Positions 26,845-35,362 of a stretch of 64,000 nucleotides of DNA are shown here, piece after piece. The translations under genes and the position numbers were made by a program. A model generated the notes under the pieces. The model saw only the letters and a list, made by a program, of their open reading frames with translations. It did not search any database and had not been told where the DNA came from. The stretch is taken from contig JAUJNZ010000005.1 in NCBI GenBank assembly GCA_030447905.1, forward strand, positions 78,780 through 142,779, in the 5' to 3' direction. How positions within the stretch are numbered: the first letter of the stretch is position 1; every line of letters starts with the position of its first letter. The stretch is from Thermoleophilaceae bacterium. GTDB lineage: Bacteria > Actinomycetota > Thermoleophilia > Solirubrobacterales > Thermoleophilaceae.

Positions 26845-29800
26845 CTACTCTGCGGCCGGCTCCTCGGCGGACTCGCCCGCGCGTGCGCCCGGATCGCCTC
26901 CGTTGCCGCTCCCCCGCGGATCGCTTCCGTTCGGGCTCGCGCGTGGATCAGCCCGGTCGGAGGGCCGGGGGTCGTTCTCCTCCACCGCCTCCTCCCGCGA
27001 CTCCTCGTAGGTCTCGGCGTCGTCGTCGAAGAACACCGCGCCGTCGGTCACCCGGTGACCCGCGCGCCGGCGCGGGTCGGTGATGATCTGGTCGGGCGAG
27101 CCCTCGGCCGGCAGCCGACCCGATTTCATCCCGAAGTACACGGCCTGGGGATGGTGGGCCACTATGGCCACCGTCGACTGCTCCGGCTCGACGGCGTAGC
27201 CGCCGGTCAGAGACAGACCGATCGACGGCGCGTCGAGCAGCCGGAAGACCTTCTCGTGCTCGGCCTGATCGGGGCACGCGGGGTAGCCCCACGACCAGCG
27301 CCGGCCCTGATCGGCACCGATCCCGAGCGCGCGGCGGACCTCGGAGTGAAGCCACTCGGCCATGCCCTCCGCGACTTGGACGCCGAGGCCGTGGGTGAAT
27401 AGCTGCTCGGCGAACTCGCCATCGCGTTCGAGGCGCGCCATCACCTCGGTGACCTCGGAGCCGGCGGTCACGGTCTGCAGCGCGACCACGTCACGCTCGC
27501 CGCTCGACAGCGGGCGGTAGAAGTCGGCGATGCACAGCCGGTCGTGGCGCGGCTGGCGCGGGAAGACGAGGCGATCCAGCTCGCGTTCGCCCGCCGGATC
27601 GGCCGGGTCGAACACGATCAGCTCGTTGCCCTCCGAGGCGCACGGGAAGTAGCCGAGCACCGCGCGGGGTTGCAGGTAGTCCTGCTCGCGCCACATGCGC
27701 TCGAGCCGCGGGCGGAAATCGTCCTCGAGCAGGCGCCGCCACTGCTCGCCCTTTACCCCGCGCCCGCCCCAGTGGAGCTTGAACAGCACGTGCAGGTCGA
27801 GGTGGGCGAACACGTCGTCGAGGTCGACGTCGATCTCCCGTACGCCCCAGAACGGCGGCTCGGGCACGGGCACGTCGACGCGCGCGCCCGATCGCACGGA
27901 GTCGTCGTCGGTCGGCAGCTCCTCGGGCTCGGGACCGCCCTCGCGTAGCTCCCGCGCCTCTTCGCGGATGCGCTCTACGAGCGTCTCGCGCGCGTCTCCC
28001 TCGACGAGCTGGTCCATGACCCCCAGGCCCTCGAACGCGTCCTTGCAGTAGAAGACGCCCGGCTCGTAGATCTCCTCGGAGTCGGTTCCGCCCGGATAGA
28101 GGATCCGCCGGCTGAAGTTGCGGTTGATCGCCGCGCCGCCCACGAGCACCGGGTACTCGAGTCCCTCCTGTTGCAACTCCTGCACGCACGCCGGCATCTG
28201 CTTCGAGGTCGAGACCAGCAGGGCCGATAGGCCGATCGCGGTGGCGTCGTGCTCCTGTGCGGCGTCGATGATCGTCCCGATCGGCACCTGCTTGCCGAGG
28301 TCGACGACCGTGTAGCCGTTGTTGGTGAGGATCGTGTTGACGAGCGACTTGCCGATGTCGTGCACGTCGCCGAACACGGTCGCGAGCACCACCGTGCCCT
28401 TCGTGTAGCCCTCGATACGGTCGAGGTAGTTCTCGAGCCGGGCGACCGCGCGCTTCATGACCTCGGCCGACTGGAGCACGAACGGCAGGATCAGCTCGCC
28501 GGCGCCGAACTTGTCGCCGACTTCCTTCATGGCGGGCAGAAGCACGTCGTTCAGCGTCGGCACCGCGCCGATCTTCTCCACGGCGAGGTCGATCTGATCC
28601 TCGACGTCGGCTTTCTTGCGCCGCAGGATGTGCCAGTGCAGCGCCTCCTCCGGCTCCATGTCGGCGGTCGGGTCGGCGGCCTCGGCGGCCTCGTCCTCGC
28701 CCTTCTCCTCGAAGTGGGCGATGAACTGCTCGAGCGCGTCCTCGCGGCGGTTGAAGACGAGGTCGTCGGCGAGGCCTCGCTCCTGGTCTGAGATCTCGCC
28801 GTAGGGCGTGATGTGGTTGGGGTTGACCATCGCCAGGTCGAGCCCGGCCTCGACGCAGTGGTGCAGGAACACGGAGTTCAGGACCGCGCGGGCCGGAGGC
28901 GAGACGCCGAAGGAGACGTTCGAGACCCCGAGCGAGGTCTTCACGCCCGGCAGCTCGGCCTTGATGCGGCGGATGCCCTCGATGGTCGCGACCGCCGACG
29001 GCCGCCATTCCTCGTCGCCGGTGGTGAGCGTGAAGGTGAGCGCGTCGAAGATCAGCGCCTCGGGGTCGAGCCCGTGCTCGTCGCAGGCGATGCCGCGGAT
29101 CCGCTCGGCGACCTCGACCTTGCGGTCGGCGGTCTTGGCCATCCCGACCTCGTCGATGGTGAGCGCGATGAGCGCCGCGCCGTGCGCCTTCGCCAGAGGA
29201 ATGACGCCGTCGGCCTTGTCGCGTCCGGCTTCGAGGTTGATCGAGTTGACGATCGCCCGCCCGGGGATCTGCTCGAGCGCGGCCTGGATCACGTCGGGCT
29301 CGGTCGAGTCGATCTGGATCGGCGGGGGCTGGGAGAGCGAGATCCGCTTGACGGTCTCGCGCATCTGCTCGGCCTCGTCCTGGCGCTCGGTGAGCGCGAC
29401 GCAGACGTCGAGCACATGGGCGCCGCCCTCGACCTGGTCCTCGGCCACGAGCACGAGGCCGTCGTAGTCGTCTGCGAGCAGCATCTCCTTGGCCTTGCGC
29501 GAGCCCTGCGAGTTGACCCGCTCGCCGACCATCGAAGGCCGCGGCTCCTGGACGAGCGGCGTCGCCGCCATCATCGAGGACACGTGCGGCGCCCAGGCGT
29601 TGGCGGGGCGGGGCTCGAGCTCGCGGCCGCCCACGCGCTCGACGATCGCCTCGATGTGGGCAGGAGTCGTGCCGCAGCAGCCGCCCACGATTCCCACCCC
29701 GAAGCGCTCGACGAACTCCTTCAGCGTGTCGGCGAGCGGCTCGGGCTCCTCGGGGAAGATCGTCTCGCCGTTGGGCCCCTGATGGGGAATCCCTGCGTTC

Positions 29801-30546
29801 GGGATGCAGGAGATCGGCAGCGGCGAGAACTCGCCGAGGAAACGGATCGCGTCGCGCATGTCCTCGGGGCCGGTCGAGCAATTGAGCCCGAGGGCGTCGA
29901 CGCCGAGCGCGCCGAGGGTGGTGAGCACCGCGCCGATGTCGGTCCCGAGCAGCATCTTGCCGCCGTTGGGGAGCAGGGAGACCTGCGTCTGGATGGGTAC
30001 GGAGCGGCCGGCGTGCTCGAAGGCGTCGCGGGCGCCGAACACCGCCGCCTTGACCTCGAGGATGTCCTGCGCGGTCTCGATCAGGATCAGGTCGACGCCG
30101 CCCTCGACGAGACCGCGGCACTGCTCGGCGAAGATCTCGCGCAGCTTCCCGAAGGAGATGTTCCCGAGCGTCGGGTCGTCGGAGGCGGGGAGCATCCCGG
30201 TCGGGCCGACGGAGCCGGCCACGAAGCGCTCCTCGCCCGCGCCGGCGCGGGCGAGCTCGGCGGCGCGGCGGTTGATCTCGAGGGTACGGTCGCCGAGACC
30301 CCACTCGTCGAGCTTCAGGCTGCTGGCCTGGAAGGTGTCGGTCTGGACGACCTGGGCGCCGGCCGCGACCATCGAATCGTGCACGCCCTGGACCACGTCG
30401 GGGCGGTGGAGGACGAGCGCCTCGTGGCACTTGCCGGGCAGGCCGCCGTAGTCCTCGGAGGTCAGGTCGAACTGCTCGAGGGTGGCGCCCATTCCGCCGT
30501 CGTAGACGACGACGTGGGAGCGGATGGCCGTGAGATAGTCGCGCAT
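26845..30546 (-). CDS. metH: Cobalamin-dependent methionine synthase
   Basis: 1233 residues carrying all four MetH modules in order. The homocysteine domain has DGGMGATLEQFDL, LNCSTGPEDM (about 221) and GGCCGTTPAHI (about 285), giving the three zinc Cys. The pterin domain has QIDSTEPDVIQAAL and NSINLEAGRDKADGV. The B12 domain has the cobalt-ligand motif DVHDIGKSLVNTIL (about 726). The activation domain ends with RRWSWGYPACPDQ and GGYAVEPEQSTVAIVAHHPQ. The ATG at 30546 starts exactly at the homocysteine domain. The last 60 residues form an acidic Gly/Asp/Pro-rich tail not usual for MetH. No metF or cobalamin riboswitch was found nearby. Confidence 0.96.
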   Translation of the reverse strand: MRDYLTAIRSHVVVYDGGMGATLEQFDLTSEDYGGLPGKCHEALVLHRPDVVQGVHDSMVAAGAQVVQTDTFQASSLKLDEWGLGDRTLEINRRAAELARAGAGEERFVAGSVGPTGMLPASDDPTLGNISFGKLREIFAEQCRGLVEGGVDLILIETAQDILEVKAAVFGARDAFEHAGRSVPIQTQVSLLPNGGKMLLGTDIGAVLTTLGALGVDALGLNCSTGPEDMRDAIRFLGEFSPLPISCIPNAGIPHQGPNGETIFPEEPEPLADTLKEFVERFGVGIVGGCCGTTPAHIEAIVERVGGRELEPRPANAWAPHVSSMMAATPLVQEPRPSMVGERVNSQGSRKAKEMLLADDYDGLVLVAEDQVEGGAHVLDVCVALTERQDEAEQMRETVKRISLSQPPPIQIDSTEPDVIQAALEQIPGRAIVNSINLEAGRDKADGVIPLAKAHGAALIALTIDEVGMAKTADRKVEVAERIRGIACDEHGLDPEALIFDALTFTLTTGDEEWRPSAVATIEGIRRIKAELPGVKTSLGVSNVSFGVSPPARAVLNSVFLHHCVEAGLDLAMVNPNHITPYGEISDQERGLADDLVFNRREDALEQFIAHFEEKGEDEAAEAADPTADMEPEEALHWHILRRKKADVEDQIDLAVEKIGAVPTLNDVLLPAMKEVGDKFGAGELILPFVLQSAEVMKRAVARLENYLDRIEGYTKGTVVLATVFGDVHDIGKSLVNTILTNNGYTVVDLGKQVPIGTIIDAAQEHDATAIGLSALLVSTSKQMPACVQELQQEGLEYPVLVGGAAINRNFSRRILYPGGTDSEEIYEPGVFYCKDAFEGLGVMDQLVEGDARETLVERIREEARELREGGPEPEELPTDDDSVRSGARVDVPVPEPPFWGVREIDVDLDDVFAHLDLHVLFKLHWGGRGVKGEQWRRLLEDDFRPRLERMWREQDYLQPRAVLGYFPCASEGNELIVFDPADPAGERELDRLVFPRQPRHDRLCIADFYRPLSSGERDVVALQTVTAGSEVTEVMARLERDGEFAEQLFTHGLGVQVAEGMAEWLHSEVRRALGIGADQGRRWSWGYPACPDQAEHEKVFRLLDAPSIGLSLTGGYAVEPEQSTVAIVAHHPQAVYFGMKSGRLPAEGSPDQIITDPRRRAGHRVTDGAVFFDDDAETYEESREEAVEENDPRPSDRADPRASPNGSDPRGSGNGGDPGARAGESAEEPAAE

Positions 30547-30646
30547 GAGCGGCGGATAAGGGTACAGGGGAGGTGCCGCTGTCGTCTGATCTCGTCGATT
30601 GCGTCGCGCCCGGATGGCGGGCTCGGTCTGGCAGGCTTCGGGGTCC

Positions 30647-31447
30647 ATGCGCTCGACCCGGCGCCTCGCTGCGCTCACCGTTCTTCTGGGGGCCGGCGCG
30701 GGCGCGGCCATCGCGCTGGCCGCCGTCTTGCCGCGCGCGGACCGGGCCGACTTCGAGCTGATCCCGGTCAACCCCGGCGGCCCGGTCGGCTTGGCCCATC
30801 TCGAGCAGGACGGGAAGCGGTTGCGCGGACGGATCGCAGTTTGGGGTCTCGGGCCGGGCAGCCGTCACCTCGCGCACCTGAGCGGCCCAAACGCCGCCTG
30901 CCGGCCCGAAGCTCGACAGGTGCGTCGCCGCGCCCTGGTCCTTCCCGAGCTCGTCGCCGACCCCAACGGCGTGGCCTTCGCGCGCGTCGACTCCACCGTG
31001 CCCGAGGACGTCGTCCGGTCTGGCTACTACTTGATGGTCTACTCGGGGCCGCGCTCGGTACGCGGTAACGCCCGCGTCGCCTGCGGCGACGTGTTCGGCG
31101 CGGGCCGCATCGCGCCGGCGGCGCTGGCGAGCGTCGGGCCGGGAGCCGGCCTTCGCGCGCGGGTCTCGACGCTCGTCCAGCTCCGCAACGGCCGCCCCAT
31201 CGGTGGGCCCCAGCAGATCGTCGCACGCGCCGGGGACCGCGTCGCGATCGCCGTCCGCTCGGGTCTGCCCGACGAGGTCGAGGTCGGCGGGCTCGGATTG
31301 ACCCACCAGGTCGGCCCGGGCACGATCGCCCGATTCAGCCTCGTCGCCCCTCGGCCGGGGCGCTACCCGCTGCGCGCCCGGACCGGGGGATCCGAGCCCG
31401 TGGCCACCCTGCTCGTGCGCAAGGACGAGGGCCGGTTACCGCGCTGA
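30647..31447 (+). CDS. Secreted or membrane-anchored protein of unknown function
   Basis: 266 residues with an N-terminal signal/anchor MRSTRRLAALTVLLGAGAGA AIALAAVLP. The first domain (HLEQDGKRLRGRIAVWGLGPGSRHL) resembles CHRD- or superoxide-dismutase-like beta sandwiches that describe how a molecule changes with dose; the second (VRSGLPDEVEVGGLGLTHQVGPGTIARF...RPGRYPLRA) looks like a cupredoxin-like fold but lacks clear copper ligands. Function unknown. It starts divergently from metH with only 100 bases between starts. Confidence 0.7.
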   Translation: MRSTRRLAALTVLLGAGAGAAIALAAVLPRADRADFELIPVNPGGPVGLAHLEQDGKRLRGRIAVWGLGPGSRHLAHLSGPNAACRPEARQVRRRALVLPELVADPNGVAFARVDSTVPEDVVRSGYYLMVYSGPRSVRGNARVACGDVFGAGRIAPAALASVGPGAGLRARVSTLVQLRNGRPIGGPQQIVARAGDRVAIAVRSGLPDEVEVGGLGLTHQVGPGTIARFSLVAPRPGRYPLRARTGGSEPVATLLVRKDEGRLPR

Positions 31448-31536
31448 CCGAAGGGGCGCGGCTCCTTGACGCCGAGGTCCCCACCCGAGCCCCAAAGCGC
31501 TGAGGAGGCAGCCGCCTGACGACTCGGTGGGGGCAT

Positions 31537-31552
31537 GTTTCGGCTTTGTTTC
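31537..31552. promoter_or_regulatory. GlnR-like half sites upstream of amt
   Basis: GTTTC-N6-GTTTC, which on the other strand is GAAAC-N6-GAAAC. Actinomycete GlnR boxes are built from GTnAC and GAAAC half sites with the same n6 spacing. The location 139 bases before the amt-glnB-glnA operon fits nitrogen control. No glnR gene is in the window, so this is a candidate only. Confidence 0.4.
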
Positions 31553-31580
31553 GCCGCTCTGGCACGGACCCCGGTCGAAT

Positions 31581-31600
31581 CTTTCTCCACGTGGACAAAG
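31581..31600. promoter_or_regulatory. 20-bp palindrome upstream of amt, candidate operator
   Basis: CTTTCTCCAC/GTGGACAAAG forms an inverted repeat with 9 of 10 pairs matching and a perfect core TCCACGTGGA, 91 bases before the amt start. It is the most symmetric element in the upstream region and suggests binding of a dimeric regulator. Confidence 0.45.
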
Positions 31601-31690
31601 AACTCCGCCGGGAGCGCTCCTATCGTCTCGCGCGACCCGGTTTCCAGCGCTCGTCGGGCCGGCCCGGCGATACAAGGAGGACTTCCCCAG

Positions 31691-33187
31691 ATGAGACCCA
31701 GCTTCTTGCGAGCTCTCGTGCTCGCCGTGCTCGCGCTAGTGGCGCTGCCGGCGGTCGCGGTCGCCCAGGACAAGCCCTCGCTTACCCAGACGGTGGTCGA
31801 GCTCAACACGGCCTGGGTGATGGTCGCCGCCATCCTCGTCATGTTCATGCAGGCGGGCTTCGCCTTTCTCGAGATCGGCTTTTCCCGCGCCAAGAACGCC
31901 GGCGCCGGGGTGGCCAAGATCCTGACCAACTTCTCGATCGCGGCGATCGCCTACTGGGCGGTCGGCTTCGCGCTCGCCTTCGGCGGCTCGGGGCTCATAG
32001 CGGGGACGGAGGGCTTCTTCCTCGACGTCAGCAGCGACCCGACGAAGGCGGCGTCGCAGATCCCGCTGCTCGAGACCTACACGATCGCCCCGTCGGCGCT
32101 GCTCTTCTTCCAGTTCGTCTTCTGCGCGGTGTCGCTGGCGATCGTCTGGGGGACCACGCTCGAGCGCATCAAGTACAGCGCCTACATCATCTACGCGATC
32201 ATCTTCGCCGCGGTCATATACCCGGTGCTCTCGCACTGGATCTTCGGCGGCGGGTGGCTGCAGGTCAACTTCGGCATGCAGGACTTCGCCGGCTCGACCG
32301 TCGTCCACCTGATCGGCGCCACGGGAGCCTTAGCGGCCCTGCTCCTGCTCGGGCCTCGGCGCGGCAAGTTCGGTCCGGACGGACGGCCTCGCGCGATCCC
32401 GGGCCACTCGATGCCTTTGGTCGGGCTCGGCGTGCTGATCCTCTGGCTCGGCTGGTTCGGGTTCAACCCCGGCTCGACGCTTGGCGCCGCCGACGGTCGC
32501 TTCGCCGAGGTGGCGCTCGTGACCAACCTGGCGGCCGCGGCCGGCGTGATCGGGGCGGTGCTGACGATCTACGCCCTCCAGCGCACGATCGACATCGGCA
32601 TGGCCGGCAACGGCGCCATCGCCGGGCTCGTCGGCATCACCGCCCCGTCGGGATACGTCGAGTTCTGGGCGGCGCCGATCATCGGTCTAGTCGCCGGTGT
32701 GATCGTGGTCGTCGGCGTGCTCGCCATCGACAAGAAGCTCGACGACCCGGTCGGAGCGCTTTCGGCGCACGGGCTGGCGGGCATCTGGGGCACGCTGGCC
32801 TGCGGGCTGTTCACGTCCCCGCGGCTCGCCGAGCTCAACGCCGTCGGAGATCCCGGGCTGTTCTACTCAGGTAGCTTCGGCCAGCTCGGCGCCCAGGCGC
32901 TCGGTGTCGCCGCGGCCTTCCTCGTCGTGTTCAGCGTCTCCTTTGCGGTCTTCTACGTGATCAAGAAGACGATCGGCCTGCGGGTCACGGCCGAGCAGGA
33001 GGACGCCGGGCTCGACATCGTCGAGCACGGGATGTACGGCTACCCCGAGCAGTTCATTCCCCTGCCCGAGATGGGTGCCGCGTCGTCCGGTCCACTCGCG
33101 CGGCCGTCGCTCGGTGCCACCGGCTCGCCGGCGACTGCGGCCACCAGCCGCAGTACCACCTCGCGCACCGGAGAGGTGCCGGCATGA
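31691..33187 (+). CDS. amt: Ammonium transporter
   Basis: 498 residues. An N-terminal signal peptide (LVLAVLALVALPAVAVAQ) precedes LNTAWVMVAAILVMFMQAGF, the standard Amt start, and about eleven helices. Conserved elements are AFLEIGFSRAKNAGAGVAKI, DFAGSTVVHLIGATGAL, GWFGFNPGSTLGA and GALSAHGLAGIWGTL, with the twin pore His in HLIGA and SAHGLAG. The ATG at 31691 is preceded by AAGGAGG. The start of glnB overlaps its stop by four bases, the usual arrangement in which P-II plugs the transporter when nitrogen is plentiful. Confidence 0.95.
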   Translation: MRPSFLRALVLAVLALVALPAVAVAQDKPSLTQTVVELNTAWVMVAAILVMFMQAGFAFLEIGFSRAKNAGAGVAKILTNFSIAAIAYWAVGFALAFGGSGLIAGTEGFFLDVSSDPTKAASQIPLLETYTIAPSALLFFQFVFCAVSLAIVWGTTLERIKYSAYIIYAIIFAAVIYPVLSHWIFGGGWLQVNFGMQDFAGSTVVHLIGATGALAALLLLGPRRGKFGPDGRPRAIPGHSMPLVGLGVLILWLGWFGFNPGSTLGAADGRFAEVALVTNLAAAAGVIGAVLTIYALQRTIDIGMAGNGAIAGLVGITAPSGYVEFWAAPIIGLVAGVIVVVGVLAIDKKLDDPVGALSAHGLAGIWGTLACGLFTSPRLAELNAVGDPGLFYSGSFGQLGAQALGVAAAFLVVFSVSFAVFYVIKKTIGLRVTAEQEDAGLDIVEHGMYGYPEQFIPLPEMGAASSGPLARPSLGATGSPATAATSRSTTSRTGEVPA

Positions 33188-33552
33188 AGCTGATCATGGC
33201 CTACATCCGGCCCGAGGCCTTCGAGCCGATCCGCGAGGATCTGCTGGCGGCCGGCTTCCCGAGCCTCTCGATCGACGAGGTCAAGGGCTCGGGTCGCCAG
33301 CGCGGGATGACCGAGCGCTATCGCGGCTCTCAGCTCACGATCAACCTCCGGCCCAAGCTCAAGCTCGAATGCGTGGTAGAAAGCGAGCAGGTCTCGCTCG
33401 TCACGGAGACCATCCTGCGCCACGCGAGGACCGGCGACGTCGGCGACGGAAAGATCTTCGTTCTTCCCGTCGAGCAGGCGATCCGCGTCCGCACCGGCGA
33501 GTCGGGGCAGGAGGTCCTGCAAGCCCACGAGAGTGAAGAGGTTCCAGCCTGA
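33184..33552 (+). CDS. glnB: P-II nitrogen regulatory protein lacking the usual modified tyrosine
   Basis: 122 residues of P-II type: MKLIMAYIRPEAFEPIREDL, SIDEVKGSGRQRGMTERYRG and the B-loop RTGDVGDGKIFVLPVEQAIR. P-II binds ATP/ADP and 2-oxoglutarate and controls Amt and other targets. In the T-loop, RYRGSQLTINL keeps Tyr46 and Ser49 but has Leu where Tyr51, the site of uridylylation or adenylylation, normally stands. Control by GlnD-type modification of Tyr51 is therefore not possible. The gene overlaps amt by 4 bases and glnA by 1 base. Confidence 0.93.
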   Translation: MKLIMAYIRPEAFEPIREDLLAAGFPSLSIDEVKGSGRQRGMTERYRGSQLTINLRPKLKLECVVESEQVSLVTETILRHARTGDVGDGKIFVLPVEQAIRVRTGESGQEVLQAHESEEVPA

Positions 33553-34901
33553 TGGCAACGATAGAGGCCAGGGAGCGCCGCGGGGACCCGGACGAGGTCC
33601 TGCGGCGCCTCCGTGACGAGAAGATCGAGTTCGTGCGCTTCTGGTTCACGGACGTGCTGGGAGGGCTCAAGTCCTTCGCGATCCCCTCGGAGGAGCTCGA
33701 AGGCGTCTTCCAGAAGGGCAAGGGATTCGACGGATCGTCGATCGAGGGCTTCAACGAGATCCACGAGTCGGACATGAACGCCATGCCCGACGCCTCGACC
33801 TTCGCCGTCCTGCCCTGGCGCAAGGAGCACGCGGTCGGGCGGATGTACTGCGACATCCTCAACCCCGACGGCTCGCCCTACGAGGGGGATCCCCGTTATG
33901 TCATGCGCCGGGCTCTCGACCGCATGCAGGAGATGGGCTTCGACACGTTCAACCTCGGTCCCGAGTGCGAGTTCTTCCTGTTCAAGGACGACCAGGGGAC
34001 CGAGGTGCTCGACAAGGGCGGCTACTTCGACCTGACCACGCTCGACGTGGCCTCCGACTTCCGCCGGGACGTCTTCTTCACCCTGAGGGAGCTCGGGATC
34101 TCTGTCGAGTACCAGCACCACGAGGTGGGCCCCTCCCAGCACGAGATCGACATGCGCTTCGCCGAAGGGCTGACCATGTGCGATCACGTGATGACCTACA
34201 AGGCGGCGGTCAAGGAGGTGGCGATGGCCCACGGCTACTACGCCACCTTCATGCCCAAGCCGCTGTTCGGGGAGAACGGCTCGGGGATGCACACCCACAT
34301 GTCGCTGTTCAAGGGCGACCAGAACGCCTTCTTCGACGGCGACGACGAGTGGTTCCTCTCCGATGTGGCCAAGCAATTCATCGCCGGCCTGCTCATGCAC
34401 GCGCGTGAGATCTCGGCGCTGTTCGCGCCGCTGGTCAACTCGTACAAGAGGCTCGTGCCCGGATACGAGGCGCCGGTCTACATGGCGTGGTCGCGGCGGA
34501 ACCGCTCGGCGCTCGTTCGGGTGCCGATGTACGAGCCGGGCGAGGAGAGGGCGACGCGGGCGGAGCTCCGCTGTCCCGACCCCTCGTGTAACCCCTACCT
34601 CGCCTTCGCGGCGATGCTCCATGCCGGGCTCGAGGGCCTCGAGCGGGGCTACGATCTCCCCGCACCGATGGAGCGCAACCTCTACGACATGTCCGAGGCC
34701 GAGCGCGAGGAGAACATCATCGGCAGCCTTCCGAAGTCGCTCGGCGAGGCGATCGAGGAGATGGAGAACTCTCCGCTCGTCCGCAAGGCGCTCGGCGACC
34801 ACGTCTTCGAGAACTACATCGCCCTCAAGAGAGAGGAGTGGAACGACTACAGGGTGCAGGTGACGCCCTGGGAGTTCGACCGCTACTTGGCGACCACCTG
34901 A
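33552..34901 (+). CDS. glnA: Glutamine synthetase, type I
   Basis: 449 residues. It makes glutamine from glutamate, ammonia and ATP. Key blocks: FTDVLGGLKSFAIP, KGFDGSSIEGFNEI, LGPECEFFLF, HEVGPSQHEIDMRF, FGENGSGMHTHMSL, APVYMAWSRRNRSALVRVP and ELRCPDPSCNPYLAF. The region RNLYDMSEAEREENI lacks the NLYDLPPEE context of adenylylated enzymes, so it is of the alpha, non-adenylylated type. The start overlaps the glnB stop by one base (TGATG). A 13-bp hairpin 36 bases after the stop probably ends the operon. Confidence 0.96.
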   Translation: MATIEARERRGDPDEVLRRLRDEKIEFVRFWFTDVLGGLKSFAIPSEELEGVFQKGKGFDGSSIEGFNEIHESDMNAMPDASTFAVLPWRKEHAVGRMYCDILNPDGSPYEGDPRYVMRRALDRMQEMGFDTFNLGPECEFFLFKDDQGTEVLDKGGYFDLTTLDVASDFRRDVFFTLRELGISVEYQHHEVGPSQHEIDMRFAEGLTMCDHVMTYKAAVKEVAMAHGYYATFMPKPLFGENGSGMHTHMSLFKGDQNAFFDGDDEWFLSDVAKQFIAGLLMHAREISALFAPLVNSYKRLVPGYEAPVYMAWSRRNRSALVRVPMYEPGEERATRAELRCPDPSCNPYLAFAAMLHAGLEGLERGYDLPAPMERNLYDMSEAEREENIIGSLPKSLGEAIEEMENSPLVRKALGDHVFENYIALKREEWNDYRVQVTPWEFDRYLATT

Positions 34902-34937
34902 GCGGGGACCCGGCCGGACGGGCCGAAGACGCGCGCC

Positions 34938-34972
34938 GCGGCCGGCGCCCTCGGAGGGTGGGCGCCGGCCGC
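34938..34972 (+). terminator. Hairpin at the end of the amt-glnB-glnA operon
   Basis: Perfect 13-bp repeat GCGGCCGGCGCCC (34938-34950) and GGGCGCCGGCCGC (34960-34972) with a 9-base loop. It stands between glnA and the small zinc-ribbon-like gene. No T-run follows, so partial readthrough is possible. Confidence 0.65.
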
Positions 34973-34980
34973 CCGGTGGC

Positions 34981-35136
34981 CTGTGCGACTCCTGCCGCCA
35001 CCAGCGGCTCGTGGGTACCACGCGCGGCTCGGAGTTCTCGTTGTGCGAGCGCTCGCGCTCAGAGCCCGAGTACCCGCGCTATCCCCGGGTCCCGGTGCCC
35101 TCGTGCTCGGGCTATCAGCCGGGGCAGGGTGGTTGA
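34981..35136 (+). CDS. Very small Cys-rich (zinc-ribbon-like) protein
   Basis: 51 residues read from a CTG codon: LCDSCRHQRLVGTTRGSEFS, then LCERSRSEPEYPRYPRVPV and PSCSGYQP. Four Cys in a CxxC...C...C pattern and the YPRYPRVPV core look like the small conserved proteins that often begin MCxxCRHARVV in related actinobacteria; this family resemblance is from memory. No ATG or GTG is in frame; a single missing C in GTGGCCTG at 34976-34983 would give the start MALCDSC. It sits just behind the glnA hairpin. Function unknown; zinc binding is inferred. Confidence 0.55.
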   Translation: MCDSCRHQRLVGTTRGSEFSLCERSRSEPEYPRYPRVPVPSCSGYQPGQGG

Positions 35137-35179
35137 CGCCGGTCCCGGTGCCGCAGCGGTAGGTACCCCTTCTGCGAAG

Positions 35180-35362
35180 ATGCCTCGCATGGGAATCGCA
35201 GCCGACGTCCGCACACAACTCTCTGGCCTCTTACGCGACGAGTCTGGGACGACGGACGCGGCCCAGCGCTTCCAGGCCGCCATAACCCTGCTCTCCGAAC
35301 ACGCTCAGGAGCTTGAAGACCGAGTGGCGCAGCTCGAGCGCGAAGCGACGAAGCGCGAATAG
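35180..35362 (+). CDS. Small coiled-coil protein, hypothetical
   Basis: 60 residues from an ATG at 35180 (another at 35189): MGIAADVRTQLSGLLRDESG, AAQRFQAAITLLSEHAQE and a coiled-coil end LEDRVAQLEREATKRE. The heptad-like composition and acidic-basic alternation are protein-like, but no ribosome site is obvious and no family is recognised. Moderate to low confidence that it is expressed. Confidence 0.4.
   Translation: MPRMGIAADVRTQLSGLLRDESGTTDAAQRFQAAITLLSEHAQELEDRVAQLEREATKRE

Noticed and set aside
30547-30650. Possible cobalamin riboswitch upstream of metH
   Set aside because: A segment on the minus strand (AAGCCTGCCAGACCGAGCC) loosely recalls the B12 box, but spacing is wrong, the other conserved blocks are absent, and only 100 bases separate metH from the divergent gene.
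27491-31306. Very long open frame overlapping metH on the same strand
   Set aside because: Arg/Ala/Gly/Pro-rich composition without any domain; it is a shadow of metH produced by GC-rich codon positions.
34660-34720. Adenylylation site in GlnA
   Set aside because: The Tyr of RNLYDM is present, but the PPEE context of adenylylated enzymes is missing, so the alpha-type enzyme is preferred.
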